This document shows, piece by piece, positions 28,308-38,145 of a stretch of 64,000 nucleotides of DNA. Position 1 is the stretch's first letter, and every line of letters starts with the position of its first letter. The position numbers were made by a program, and so were the translations under genes. The notes beneath the pieces are model-generated. The model saw nothing but the letters and a program-made list of their open reading frames with translations. It was not told where the DNA came from and made no database searches. Where the stretch lies: contig JADJAK010000008.1 of assembly GCA_016704275.1 (NCBI GenBank), positions 62,001-126,000 on the forward strand, in the 5' to 3' direction. Origin of the DNA: Gemmatimonadota bacterium. GTDB lineage: Bacteria; Gemmatimonadota; Gemmatimonadetes; Gemmatimonadales; GWC2-71-9.

Positions 28308-29320
28308 CACGGCCTCCCGGCGACGGCAGGCACCACGACGCTGTCTGCCGCCGTGAGTCCGCCGAGCACCTCGGTCCGATCACCGATGACGCTCCCGACC
28401 CGCACCACCGTCATCAGGTCGCCCTGCGCCGTGCGGCGGAGCACCGAATGCAGATCACCTTCCTGCCGGAGCGCAGCGGTCGGAATCAACAGCGCGCGCC
28501 GTTCGGTACCTGGAAGCCGCAGCGCCGCCGAGCTGCCCCCACGGAAGCGCCCGTCGGCGTTGCGCACCACCGCGTTGACCGCATAGGTGCCGCCGCTCTC
28601 GCGCGCGACTCCCTCGATCTTCGCCGTCGCGGTGTCGCCCTCGATCACCGCGATCACCGTGCGGCCGGTAGTCAGCCCGGCCACTCCAGCAACCGGCACC
28701 GTCACCGAGATCCGGAGGTCGCCGAGTCGATCGACCGTCAGCATCGGTGCCCCGGGAGCCACGAAGGCGCCCGGATCGACGAATCGCCGCGACACGACGC
28801 CGGCGAACGGCGCGCGGATCTCACCGTAGGACGCCACGGCATCGAGTTCTGCCAAAGCCGCCTTCGCGGCCCGAACGCCCGCCTCGGCTCGTGCCAGTCC
28901 CGCTTCGGCGGCGTCGAGTGACGCCTTCGGCGCGGCGCTGTCGGCATACATGGCGCGCAGGCGCGTGGCGCTCACCAGGGCGAGTTGCCGCTGGGCCTCG
29001 ACGTCGGCCAGCCCGGCCTGCGCCTGCTGACGCTTCGCGGCAAGGTCCCGAAGGTCCAATCGGACCAGCACCTGCCCCTGCTGGACCTTCGCCCCTTCGA
29101 GCACCATCACGTCCACGACGCTCGCCATCAAGCGGGTCGAGAGGGTGCTGCTCTCCATCGGCGACGCAAGCCCGGTCGCCTCCGTCGTGCCGACAATCAT
29201 CGTGTCGACGACGGCCACCGCGGTGCCGCCAGTGGCGGGCGTCGCGGGCTTGGCCGGTGAGGCGTCGCCGCCGCAGGCCGCCAGCACGAGGGGAAGGCCG
29301 ATCATCCAATATCCGCGCAT
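28307..29320 (-). CDS. RND efflux periplasmic adaptor (membrane fusion lipoprotein)
   Basis: 337 aa, lipobox LAACGG. The order lipoyl half (LDLRDLAAKRQQAQ), coiled-coil hairpin (long Ala/Glu/Arg helices with AGLADVEAQRQL), second lipoyl half (IRAPFAGVVSRRFVDPGAFV) and beta-barrel domain is typical of MFP/HlyD adaptors. ATG 29320 has GGAG eight bases upstream; a GTG nine bases earlier overlaps the tolC stop. It bridges the RND pump and the outer-membrane channel. Confidence 0.92.
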
Positions 29321-29325
29321 GGGTG

Positions 29326-30669
29326 TCACTCCGGGTTCGTGGCCGACGCGTCGAGCGCCTGCGCCAACAAGCTGAGATCGCTGCCGCGCAGTCGCGCGAC
29401 CGTGGCGATCGCCACAATCAGGTCATGACGTGCCTTGGCTTCGCCTAGCTGCGCGCCGAGGTCTGTTGCCTGGGCATCGAGCAGCTCCGCCACCGTGGCC
29501 AGCCCGCCGTCGTACTTGCGGACCACGATCCGGTGCGCCTCGGCCGCCTGCGCCGTCCCGCGCGTCGCGATGGCCAAGGCCTGCTCGGCGACGCGCACGC
29601 CGCTTTCCGCCGAGGCGAGCTCCAGCGCGGCCGCACCCTGCGCAGCCGCCAACCCGGCCCGCGCGGCCGTCGCGTTGGCTCGGGCTTCGCGGCGAGCCGC
29701 CAGTTCGGCGCCCCCGCTGAACGGCGCCCAGGTCGCCATCACGCCGACGGTCCACATCGGCTTGCCGGCCAGCGGCGACGAGGCGTCGTGCCACTCGTAT
29801 CGCCCGAAGCCGTTCACGCGCGGCAGGAGCGCGAGGCTCCGCCGATCCGCTTCCTGGGAGGCGGCGTTCACCATCGCCGCAATGGCGCTCAGGTCGGCCC
29901 GTGTTCCCGATCCGGCGATCTCTCGGGTGGCCAACCCGGGAATCCGGGAGGGCAGCGCGCCGGCGGTGTCATTGGGCGTGCCGAGCACCAGCGCGAGCTG
30001 TTGCCGCGCCAGCATCGCATCAGCGTCGGCCCGCAGCCGTTGGGTGGCGATGTCGCCGAGCCGCACCTGCGCCAGGAGCAGATCCGACCTGGTCACCAGG
30101 CCATTGGCCAAGGCGTTCTCGGCGCGGCGGACGTGCGCCTGCCCGGCAAGGTCCGCAGCGGCGAGGACTCGCGCCTGCTCTCGCGCCAGGACCGCGCCGA
30201 AGTAGCTGCGAATGACCTCGAGCTCGACGCCGGTCGCGGACCACTGTTCGCGCGCCGATTCCGCGTCGGCCGCGGCGCGGGCCGCCCGGCGTCCGGCCCA
30301 GGCATCGAGGTTGAGCAGCGGGACCTCCGCCACCATCGCCGCCCCGATGTCGGTGCGCGGCGTGGGCCGGTTCAGCCCCGCGGGGTCAAACGCCTCTGGC
30401 GTGACGCCGCGCTGCCGGAGGAGGAAGCCGAAGGCGCCGAGCGGGTCGGAGGTCCGCACGGCGCCGAGCTCGGCCCGAAGGCCGGGCAGGACGCCCTGGT
30501 CGGCACCAGCGGCTCGGGCCGACGCGGCCGCCGAGGCGGCACGGGCCATTCGGTTCGGAAAGGCGGCGGAATCGGCACGCCGCAGGGCCTCGCTGAGCGT
30601 CAGCGCCTGCCCCGACAGGGGGCCAGCGCCGACCAGGAGGAGCATGGGGAGCAGAAGTCGCTTGGTCAT
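29326..30669 (-). CDS. TolC-family outer-membrane efflux channel
   Basis: 447 aa: signal peptide ending GPLSGQ, then two OEP repeats of long Ala-rich coiled-coil helices with RSDLLLAQVRLGDI and KYDGGLATVAELLDAQ, the conserved hairpin signatures of TolC homologues. It is the first gene of the operon tolC-mfp-rnd-PII-DUF2892. Its ATG sits only six bases from a consensus -10 box, so its mRNA is probably leaderless. Confidence 0.92.
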   Translation of the reverse strand: MTKRLLLPMLLLVGAGPLSGQALTLSEALRRADSAAFPNRMARAASAAASARAAGADQGVLPGLRAELGAVRTSDPLGAFGFLLRQRGVTPEAFDPAGLNRPTPRTDIGAAMVAEVPLLNLDAWAGRRAARAAADAESAREQWSATGVELEVIRSYFGAVLAREQARVLAAADLAGQAHVRRAENALANGLVTRSDLLLAQVRLGDIATQRLRADADAMLARQQLALVLGTPNDTAGALPSRIPGLATREIAGSGTRADLSAIAAMVNAASQEADRRSLALLPRVNGFGRYEWHDASSPLAGKPMWTVGVMATWAPFSGGAELAARREARANATAARAGLAAAQGAAALELASAESGVRVAEQALAIATRGTAQAAEAHRIVVRKYDGGLATVAELLDAQATDLGAQLGEAKARHDLIVAIATVARLRGSDLSLLAQALDASATNPE

Positions 30670-30675
30670 ACCTCT

Positions 30676-30704
30676 ACTATATGCTCATATAGGAATATTG
30701 TCAA
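30676..30704 (-). promoter_or_regulatory. Sigma70-type promoter of the tolC operon with embedded operator
   Basis: On the minus strand, -35 TTGACA (30704-30699) is separated by exactly 17 bp from -10 TATAGT (30681-30676); six bases later comes the ATG at 30669, so the predicted start site is at or next to the start codon. A perfect 7-2-7 inverted repeat ctatatgctcatatag (30677-30692) covers the -10 and half the spacer, an ideal repressor site. The local AT-richness contrasts with the GC-rich surroundings. ArsR- or TetR-type binding is plausible; no regulator gene is adjacent. Confidence 0.8.
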
Positions 30705-30748
30705 CCGCCACCGATCTCCCCGGCCCACACGGTTCCATGCGTGTGTAA

Positions 30749-30768
30749 GGGCGACGCATGCGTCGCCC
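30749..30768. repeat. GCATGC-centred palindrome, copy 6
   Basis: Perfect copy with CTACG extension, 27 bp from copy 7, in the gap between the tolC promoter and the 30828 gene. Confidence 0.88.
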
Positions 30769-30795
30769 CTACGATCTCCTACCCATCACATGGAC

Positions 30796-30815
30796 GGGCG
30801 ACGCATGCGTCGCCC
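30796..30815. repeat. GCATGC-centred palindrome, copy 7 plus half copy
   Basis: Perfect copy followed directly by a duplicated right half (ccgtcgcccctacgg, 30819-30833) that runs into the end of the 30828 gene. A similar partial duplication follows copy 8. Confidence 0.85.
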
Positions 30816-30827
30816 CTACCGTCGCCC

Positions 30828-31397
30828 CTACGGCCTCGCGGCGCCACTCCACGTCACCACCCGCTCCTCCTCCCACACCGTCTCCTTCGCCACCTTCACC
30901 AGCAGGTGGACGCGCACCGTCCGCGACGTCATCAGCGCCTGCAGCCACCGCGTGTCGACGATCGCGATCTCAAGCCGCCCATCCACGTCGCGCACCAACC
31001 CCTGCGCCAGCCGGTTGCAGCGCAACACGAGGTTGCCGGTGGTGCGATCGCAACTGCGCAGGTCGCCGACACGGTACGCCTCCGCGATCGTCGGCACGTG
31101 CTGCAGCGTGAGCGAATCGCTCGGCGTGATCACCAACGCGGCCATGTAGGGGCGCTGGTCGGTGATCAGGATGACGCGCCACTCGAAGCCGGAGAAGGCG
31201 TCCGCGACGCGGGTGTCGTAGGTGATCGAGTCGGGAGAGACCGAACGGGGAAAGCGGATCGTGAGGCCGCGCGTGCTCCACGTGGCGATCGCCGTGTCGG
31301 TGGCGGGCTTCGCCGGCGCCGGGACTGGCGCGACTTGCGCGGTGCTTCCCTGCGGCATGGCGCTGAGCATCAGCAGGAGCAGCGCGCCGCATCGCAT
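30828..31397 (-). CDS. Hypothetical secreted protein
   Basis: 189 aa with a signal peptide (MRCGALLLLMLSAMPQGSTAQ). The mature part begins with a Pro/Ala linker, then a beta-rich domain (GLTIRFPRSVSPDSITYD, FEWRVILITDQRPY, VRVHLLVKVAKETVW). Two cysteines (RSCDRTTGNLVLRC) could form a disulfide. No family is recognised. Codirectional with two small membrane protein genes upstream, with a six-base gap. Confidence 0.7.
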   Translation of the reverse strand: MRCGALLLLMLSAMPQGSTAQVAPVPAPAKPATDTAIATWSTRGLTIRFPRSVSPDSITYDTRVADAFSGFEWRVILITDQRPYMAALVITPSDSLTLQHVPTIAEAYRVGDLRSCDRTTGNLVLRCNRLAQGLVRDVDGRLEIAIVDTRWLQALMTSRTVRVHLLVKVAKETVWEEERVVTWSGAARP

Positions 31398-31403
31398 GGC
31401 GGT

Positions 31404-31715
31404 CTATCCCCTCGGCGCCGGCAACGGACGCGCGGCGAGCGCAGCCACGCGATGATGCACCTCGGGTGGGTACCGATGTGACTGCACTGGATCGGCCAGG
31501 AGTCTCGCCACCGTGCCCAGATCACGACGCGCCGTTGCATCGTGCTCCGGGAATGGCAGCGGCGCGGAGCCCTGCAGATAGCCGTCAAGCCGGTCCATCG
31601 CCATGTGCAGGGCCCGAAATCGCCTGAAAACCGAGCCCAGACCAATCACGGCCCCGCCGATGGACAGAGTGGCCCCAAGGAGGAACAGCGACGCATTCGT
31701 TGTCGTCAGGGACAC
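31404..31715 (-). CDS. Hypothetical small membrane protein
   Basis: About 103 aa. One hydrophobic segment near the N-terminus (SLFLLGATLSIGGAVIGLG) is followed by a basic, His-containing cytoplasmic helix-rich tail (ARRDLGTVARLLADP). The GTG at 31715 is preferred, with AAGG eight bases upstream; GTG 31736 would add seven residues. It overlaps the neighbouring 31706 gene slightly. No recognised family. Confidence 0.5.
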   Translation of the reverse strand: MSLTTTNASLFLLGATLSIGGAVIGLGSVFRRFRALHMAMDRLDGYLQGSAPLPFPEHDATARRDLGTVARLLADPVQSHRYPPEVHHRVAALAARPLPAPRG

Positions 31716-31903
31716 TTGCCGGACCTTCCCGGCCACCAGGACTGCCCGTACTTGAGCATCAAGATGCCCCCCAGGGCGATGGCGAGGAGCATGCCCCAGA
31801 TCCGCGGACTCCGCAGTCCTCGAAGCCCGCGCGCGAGCACGATCATCGCCACCGCGATCGTGAGGGTGTGAGTTAGCGCGAGCATTCCCAGGGACGATTT
31901 CAC
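31706..31903 (-). CDS. Hypothetical two-TM mini-protein
   Basis: 65 aa with two membrane segments (HTLTIAVAMIVLARGL and IWGMLLAIALGGILML) and a short basic tail. The GTG start overlaps the symporter stop (GTGA), which suggests coupled translation with the 31900 gene. It could be an accessory to the symporter, but nothing in the sequence proves that. No recognised family. Confidence 0.5.
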   Translation of the reverse strand: MKSSLGMLALTHTLTIAVAMIVLARGLRGLRSPRIWGMLLAIALGGILMLKYGQSWWPGRSGKCP

Positions 31904-33111
31904 GCCCCCTCCCCCCCGCGCGCCACGATCACCGCCGCACTCGCATAGCCCGTCACGTTGATCGCGGTCTTGAACAAGTCGGGGATCAGGTCGATCGCGA
32001 TCAGGATGCCCAACCCCTCCACCGGCAATCCCACCGCGAGGTAGAGCGGCGCCTGCACCAGGAAGCCGCCACTCGGAATGCCGGGCGTGGTGAGCGAGAG
32101 CAGCACCGTCCCCACGCCGAAGGTCACCAACTGCGCGGCGTGCAACTCAACCCCGTACAGTGCGCCCACGAAGACCGCGCCGAGGGCCCAGGTGATCGCC
32201 GCGTTGAACTTGAAGAGCGACGCCGCCAGCGGCATCACCACGCCGATCACCGGCTCGGGGAGTCGCAGGTGCTGACGAACGCCGGTGATCAGCACTGGCA
32301 GCGCCGCCAGCGAGGAGCGGGAGGAGAAGGCGATGACCAGCGCCGGGCCGAGCGCCGCGCCAAACGCCTTCGGCGCCACCCGTCCGATCGCCAGCGTCAT
32401 CGCCGTGAGCACCACGCCCCCCACGCAGATCGCGAGCGAGGTGACCACCAGGTAGCGCGCGACGGCGGCGGCGGCCGGCGCACCCACCTTGGCACCCAGG
32501 CCGTACGCGAGCGCGAAGACGCCGATCGGGGCCACCAGCAGCACCCAGCGGATGATCACGATCAGCACGTCGGCAATCCCCTGCGCGCCATCTCCCTGCC
32601 GACGCCGGACATCCTCCGGGAGCCGCGTCAGCGCGAGCCCGTACAACAGCGCGAAGACCACCAACGGCAACAGGGCGCCATCGGCCGCCGCCTTGATCGG
32701 ATTCGTGGGCACCAGGGAGAGTAGCCACCCCGAGACCGTCAGCTGCGCGCCGGCCGTCACCGCGTCGGCGCTGGCCGAGGCACGCAGCGCCGCCGTCGCC
32801 GCCGGATCGAGCGGCAGCCCCGCCAGCAGCAGCGGGGCGAGCGCCGTCATGATCGCCGTGAAGGTGACCAGCAACAACAGGAAGGTGAGGACGGCGCGTC
32901 CCGTGAGCACGCCGGCTTCACGGGTGTCCCGGGCCTTGGCGATCCCCGCGATCGTCAGCATCACGATCAGCGGCAGGATCGGCATCCGCAACGCGTTGAT
33001 CCAGAGCGTACCCAACGGCTCCACGGCGTGCAGGGCTCCCTCGCTCGGCAAAACGATGCCGGCGCCGAGTCCGACGACGAAGGCGAGGAAGACCTGCAGC
33101 GCCGGGTTCAT
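31900..33111 (-). CDS. SDF/DAACS-family dicarboxylate or amino-acid symporter
   Basis: 403 aa, eight-TM plus hairpin architecture of the sodium:dicarboxylate symporter family. HP1 carries the serine-rich motif SSRSSLAALPVL; HP2 is TTPGIPSGGFL. In TM8 the usual D-x3-D-x2-R-T-x2-N-V-x-G-D region reads DLIPDLFKTAINVTGYA: the substrate-carboxylate-binding Arg is Lys and the following Asp (a sodium ligand in GltPh) is Tyr. Transport is likely but specificity or ion coupling may differ. Located between the FKBP gene and small membrane genes. Confidence 0.88.
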   Translation of the reverse strand: MNPALQVFLAFVVGLGAGIVLPSEGALHAVEPLGTLWINALRMPILPLIVMLTIAGIAKARDTREAGVLTGRAVLTFLLLLVTFTAIMTALAPLLLAGLPLDPAATAALRASASADAVTAGAQLTVSGWLLSLVPTNPIKAAADGALLPLVVFALLYGLALTRLPEDVRRRQGDGAQGIADVLIVIIRWVLLVAPIGVFALAYGLGAKVGAPAAAAVARYLVVTSLAICVGGVVLTAMTLAIGRVAPKAFGAALGPALVIAFSSRSSLAALPVLITGVRQHLRLPEPVIGVVMPLAASLFKFNAAITWALGAVFVGALYGVELHAAQLVTFGVGTVLLSLTTPGIPSGGFLVQAPLYLAVGLPVEGLGILIAIDLIPDLFKTAINVTGYASAAVIVARGGEGA

Positions 33112-33115
33112 GCGG

Positions 33116-33586
33116 TCACGGGACCGAGACGACCGTCACCGTGAACACCAGGATCGATCCGCCGGGAATCGGTCCATAATCCGACCGGCCATAGCCGAGC
33201 GCGGACGGAATGATCAGCTGGCGCACGCCGCCGACCTTCATGCCGACAATCCCCTGATCCCATCCCGCGATCACCTGCCCCGCACCAAGGCGGAACGAGA
33301 ACGGCGTCCCGCTCGTGTTGGCATCGAACTGCGTGCCATTGTTGAACGTGCCCGTGTACCGCATCGAGACGTTCTGGCCGGCAACCACATCGGCGCCGGT
33401 GCCGACGGTGATGTCGCGGATGTACATCCCGCTGGCGAGCTTGGTGGACGCGCCGAGATTGACACCGAGCGCAGGGGCGAAGGTCGTGGTTTCGATCACT
33501 TGGGCATCCCGAATCGGGGAGTCAGTGGAGGAACAGGCCGTCACGGCGGCGAGCAGCAGCGCCGGAAGCCGGAGGGTGCGCAACAT
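33116..33586 (-). CDS. FKBP-type peptidyl-prolyl isomerase, lipoprotein
   Basis: 156 aa. Lipobox VTAC at Cys18 indicates a periplasmic membrane-anchored folding catalyst. The FKBP domain (about 50-156) has VSMRYTGTFNNGTQFDA, FRLGAGQVIAGWDQGIVGM and GGVRQLIIPSALGYG, retaining the Trp and Tyr that line the active site. It lies four bases from the symporter gene, possibly in one transcript. It catalyses cis-trans isomerisation of X-Pro bonds. Confidence 0.93.
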   Translation of the reverse strand: MLRTLRLPALLLAAVTACSSTDSPIRDAQVIETTTFAPALGVNLGASTKLASGMYIRDITVGTGADVVAGQNVSMRYTGTFNNGTQFDANTSGTPFSFRLGAGQVIAGWDQGIVGMKVGGVRQLIIPSALGYGRSDYGPIPGGSILVFTVTVVSVP

Positions 33587-33637
33587 CAGGGGAGACCTCG
33601 CGTGAGGAAGTGGGGACGACGCCGAAAAGTAGCTCCC

Positions 33638-34411
33638 TCACTCCATCCCGGGTGGATCGGTGATCAACTGCAGCCGGTGCGGATCGAACCCCTGCGCCAG
33701 TGTGGGCTTGACGATCTCGAAGTAGGGCGAGACATCGAAGTCCCGAGGCGTGAAGAGCGAGTGGTGCCGGATGTGGAGCGCCTCGCGGTAATCCGCCGCA
33801 GCCGCCGGGTCGCGGGGCGGCAACAGCCGCGCCGTCGGCAGCACCGGATAGCCGACACCGTGGAACGCCTCGGCGATCAGCGCGGAACAGATGGCGCGCG
33901 TCGGATCGCCGCTGCCAAGCGCCAGCAGGCGACGACGATAGCGGATCGGCACGGGGGGCGTGGGCCAGAGGAATCGCGCCAGATCGAGGATGTGCTTCAC
34001 ATCGTAGCGATGGCCCACGTGGGCGAGCGCAAAGTCCAGCACGCGACGAATCTCCTCGACGGTCAGCCCGACCGGTCGGCAGATGCGGGTGTGCAGGGCG
34101 GCATACTTCGCCAGGGGCACCAGGTGCACGCCATCCACCACATCTGCTTCGAGCAGGACCGACGGCTCCTGAGCGGTCGTGACCCCCTGCGCCGGGGCGG
34201 CCACGCAGAGGGCGGCGTGCGACCAGGTCGACTGTGTCGTGTACTTGATCGCGGCGGCAATGCGCGAGCTCCCCTCGACCAGCAGCACATCGCCCGGGCG
34301 GATCGTCAGGGCGAGCGCGCCGGGCGACGCCGTGGTGGCGTGCACGCGGTCGTGCCGTGGCGCGGTGAGGTAGCGCGCCAGCCGTTGCCCGATGCCGTCG
34401 AGGATGATCAT
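33638..34411 (-). CDS. NlpC/P60-like cysteine hydrolase (YiiX/YebB-like)
   Basis: 257 aa. It starts RPGDVLLVEGSSRIAAAIKY, typical of permuted NlpC/P60 papain-like proteins (YiiX/lecithin retinol acyltransferase-like). His in TWSHAALCV and Cys in RAICSALIAEAF are the likely catalytic pair. No signal peptide is seen. Such proteins cleave amide bonds in peptidoglycan or lipids; the substrate is unknown. ATG 34411 overlaps the TGA of the TPM gene by one base, so the pair is translationally coupled. Confidence 0.82.
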   Translation of the reverse strand: MIILDGIGQRLARYLTAPRHDRVHATTASPGALALTIRPGDVLLVEGSSRIAAAIKYTTQSTWSHAALCVAAPAQGVTTAQEPSVLLEADVVDGVHLVPLAKYAALHTRICRPVGLTVEEIRRVLDFALAHVGHRYDVKHILDLARFLWPTPPVPIRYRRRLLALGSGDPTRAICSALIAEAFHGVGYPVLPTARLLPPRDPAAAADYREALHIRHHSLFTPRDFDVSPYFEIVKPTLAQGFDPHRLQLITDPPGME

Positions 34412-35517
34412 CAGTAGCTGCCGCCGCCCCCAGCCCCGCTGCTCGACCCCGACCCGCCGAACGACGAACCGCCGCCGCCACCACCACCGCCGCCGCCCGA
34501 CCCACTGCTCGAGGCAACGATGATCGGCAGGGTGACCAGCACCTCCCACGTCGCCTCGCACGCCTTGCAGCGGTACGCATCGCGCGCCCGACCCGTCGAC
34601 AGTGTCGTCGCATGCTCCAGCACCGTCCGCTTCGCCTTGGCCGTCCGACGCTGACACTGCTTGCACGCGGTGTAACTGGTGAAGAGCGCCTTGTACGGCA
34701 GCACGAGGTGCTCGCCGCAATCGCATTCCCAGACGTCGTAGTCGACGCTCTTGATCCGCTCCTCCACGACCTGACCCTGCGCGAGGAAGGCGTCGTCATC
34801 CGATTCACCGAGGCGATGCATCCGACGACCGCATCGCGGGCAATTCCGCGGGCGTCGACGCCGCATCCCGATCGCCGCCACGATCCACGCCACCACCGCG
34901 GCGAGGCCGCCAGGGATGTACCACCACCGAAACCAGCCCACAGGTGGCATCGGCCCGACCACGCGCTGGGCGCTGCTCGTGTCGGCCAACCCCGCATCGT
35001 TCGTCAGCCGCGCGGCGATCGCCTCGATCCCCGCCGCGAGGGCACCGGCATAGTCGCGCGTCTTCAGCAGCGGAATGATCGCGTCGCGACAGATCGTCCC
35101 GCTCGCCGCATCGGTCACGATCCCCTCGGCGCCAGTGCCGGGCGCGATGTAACACTGGCCCCGCTTGTTCGGCGCCAGCTCCTTCGGCACGATCAGGATC
35201 AACACTCCGACGTCGCGCCGGACCGAGCCGATCGGCGCAACACTCCCGACCTTCCAGTCCCGGTAGATCGCGACGGCGATGTCGTTGGGGGTGTAGTCGC
35301 CGATGTCGGGGACGATGGCCACGGCGATGTCGCCGAACCCGCCCGCCTGCAAGGCGCGGATCCGCGCATCGAGCGCAGCATGGGCCGAATCGGTGAGCAC
35401 GCGGCGCGGATCGGAAATGAACGACGCCGGCGTCGGCACCGGCGGAATGAACTGACGGAGTCCTTCGGCCGACTGCTGAGGCAGGACGAGCGACAGCGTC
35501 AACGCGAGGTGCAGCAC
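34411..35517 (-). CDS. TPM-domain protein with zinc-ribbon region and Gly/Ser tail
   Basis: 368 aa. A signal peptide is followed by a TPM domain (about 40-190; RVLTDSAHAALDARIRAL, DIAVAIVPDIGDYTPNDIAV, RDVGVLILIVP). Then come a membrane segment (GGLAAVVAWIVAAIG) and cytoplasmic Cys pairs (CPRCGRRM, CDCG, CKQC, CKAC), probably zinc ribbons. The end is a long Gly/Ser run, common in TPM proteins. GTG 35517 has GGAG eight bases upstream. TPM proteins are membrane-associated phosphatase-like or photosystem repair factors; the function here is unknown. Confidence 0.85.
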   Translation of the reverse strand: MLHLALTLSLVLPQQSAEGLRQFIPPVPTPASFISDPRRVLTDSAHAALDARIRALQAGGFGDIAVAIVPDIGDYTPNDIAVAIYRDWKVGSVAPIGSVRRDVGVLILIVPKELAPNKRGQCYIAPGTGAEGIVTDAASGTICRDAIIPLLKTRDYAGALAAGIEAIAARLTNDAGLADTSSAQRVVGPMPPVGWFRWWYIPGGLAAVVAWIVAAIGMRRRRPRNCPRCGRRMHRLGESDDDAFLAQGQVVEERIKSVDYDVWECDCGEHLVLPYKALFTSYTACKQCQRRTAKAKRTVLEHATTLSTGRARDAYRCKACEATWEVLVTLPIIVASSSGSGGGGGGGGGGSSFGGSGSSSGAGGGGSY

Positions 35518-35565
35518 GGCAGGAGCTCCGGGGCGGCAGGTGCTGAAAGCTAGTGGAAGAGAAAC

Positions 35566-35672
35566 GAGTAACCAGTAACCAGTAACCAGTAACCCGTGAC
35601 CAACATCGGCCACGGGCTACGGATCACTGGTCACTGGTCACTGGTCACCCGCGACCGTTCGCTGTTCGCCGT
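35566..35672. repeat. Inverted heptamer arrays (AGTAACC / ACTGGTC) plus GTTCGCC units
   Basis: Left arm: four and a half units of agtaacc (35566-35600). Right arm: inverted units actggtc (35623-35650). The 22-bp centre itself contains cacgggctacgg/ccgtgacc complementarity. The array then switches to gttcgct/gttcgcc units (35656-35670) up to the stop codon of the beta-barrel gene. Confidence 0.85.
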
Positions 35673-36194
35673 CTAGAACGTGATCCCCGCGGTGAACATG
35701 ATGAACGCCGTCGTCCCGCCATCGATCTTCGCCGTGAGATACCGCGCCTCCAGGTACAGCTTCTTGATGCCGACCCCCGCGCCGCCGCCGAAGCCGAAGC
35801 CGCCGGCCGAGTCGTCGAAGCTGCTGTTGATGCCGGACTTGTAGGAGTGGACGAGATAGCCCGCCGAGCCGATCACGTACGGTACCGCACTCGCCTCGGC
35901 CGTCAGGTTGTAGGTGACCGAGCCGAAGCCGCCAAAGAGGTTGGTCTTGTCGTCACCCGCACCATCGTGCTTGTTCGAGCCGTACAGCCCCTCGGCCCAG
36001 ATCGACATCCGCTTGTCGGCGGACTGGTACGGACGGAATCCGGCGTTCACAACCCAGCCACTCTTGGCGTAGTCGCCATACTCACCCGAAGGCATGCTCA
36101 GGCCGGCGCCGACGAAGCCCTGGGCAGAAAGCGGCGCGGTGGCGAGAGCGAAGCCGGTCAGGAGCAAGGCAGCTGAGAAAACACTTCGACGCAT
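35673..36194 (-). CDS. Small outer-membrane beta-barrel protein
   Basis: 173 aa with a signal peptide ending APLSAQ. The mature chain shows alternating amphipathic strands (GFVGAGLSMPSGEYGDY, RMSIWAEGLYGSNKHDG, VPYVIGSAGYLVHSY, LYLEARYLTAKIDG) and ends in an aromatic residue (AGITF), the signature for BAM-assembled barrels of eight strands. A GGAGG precedes the ATG by four bases. Function is unknown; OmpW/OmpA-like adhesion or stability roles are typical. Confidence 0.88.
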   Translation of the reverse strand: MRRSVFSAALLLTGFALATAPLSAQGFVGAGLSMPSGEYGDYAKSGWVVNAGFRPYQSADKRMSIWAEGLYGSNKHDGAGDDKTNLFGGFGSVTYNLTAEASAVPYVIGSAGYLVHSYKSGINSSFDDSAGGFGFGGGAGVGIKKLYLEARYLTAKIDGGTTAFIMFTAGITF

Positions 36195-36281
36195 GGTACC
36201 TCCAGTGGAACGGAGGAAATGGGGACGGGACTGTCCCCGGGCGGGCAGGGGGGGCGGGGGCGGGGCCGGGGCCCGGGGCGC

Positions 36282-36306
36282 GGGGGGGGGGGGGGGGGGG
36301 GGGGGG
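36282..36306. repeat. 25-base poly-G tract in a G-only-rich stretch
   Basis: An uninterrupted run of 25 G follows about 40 bases of G-blocks (36246-36281) on the plus strand, between the beta-barrel gene and the TPP riboswitch. It may form G-quadruplexes or be length-variable, or it may be an assembly artefact. A small hairpin (ggggac...gtcccc, 36220-36237) lies before it. Apart from these and the riboswitch, nothing else is seen in the gap 36195-36474. Confidence 0.85.
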
Positions 36307-36364
36307 TCAATTGGGGCGGGGTCCCGGGTGCGCCAGAGGGCGGCCCAGCCCTTATCTTTGCCCC

Positions 36365-36454
36365 GTCGCCAGGGGCATCCCGCGCCACGTCCGGCACGGG
36401 ATTGAGAGGCACCCTTTGAACCTGACCCGGCTCATACCGGCGGAGGAAGGCGAC
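36365..36454 (+). promoter_or_regulatory. TPP riboswitch (THI element) upstream of thiC
   Basis: The P1 stem is a perfect 6-bp pair GTCGCC (36365-36370) with GGCGAC (36449-36454). The conserved pyrimidine-sensing core TTGAGA lies at 36402-36407, and the near-invariant ACCCTTTGAACCTGA at 36411-36425 is followed by the second sensor helix CCGG...CCGG and GGAGGAAGG. Thiamine pyrophosphate binding should repress thiC. The 20-bp gap from P1 to the ATG has no room for a terminator hairpin with U-tract, so control of translation initiation is likely. Confidence 0.95.
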
Positions 36455-36474
36455 CCCGCACGAGGTCCACCCCG

Positions 36475-38138
<1,664 letters not shown>

Positions 38139-38145
<7 letters not shown>

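Noticed and set aside
31404..31903. Toxin-antitoxin pair formed by the two small overlapping genes
   Set aside because: Both are membrane proteins without any toxin or DNA-binding motif, and they are tightly linked to the symporter gene.
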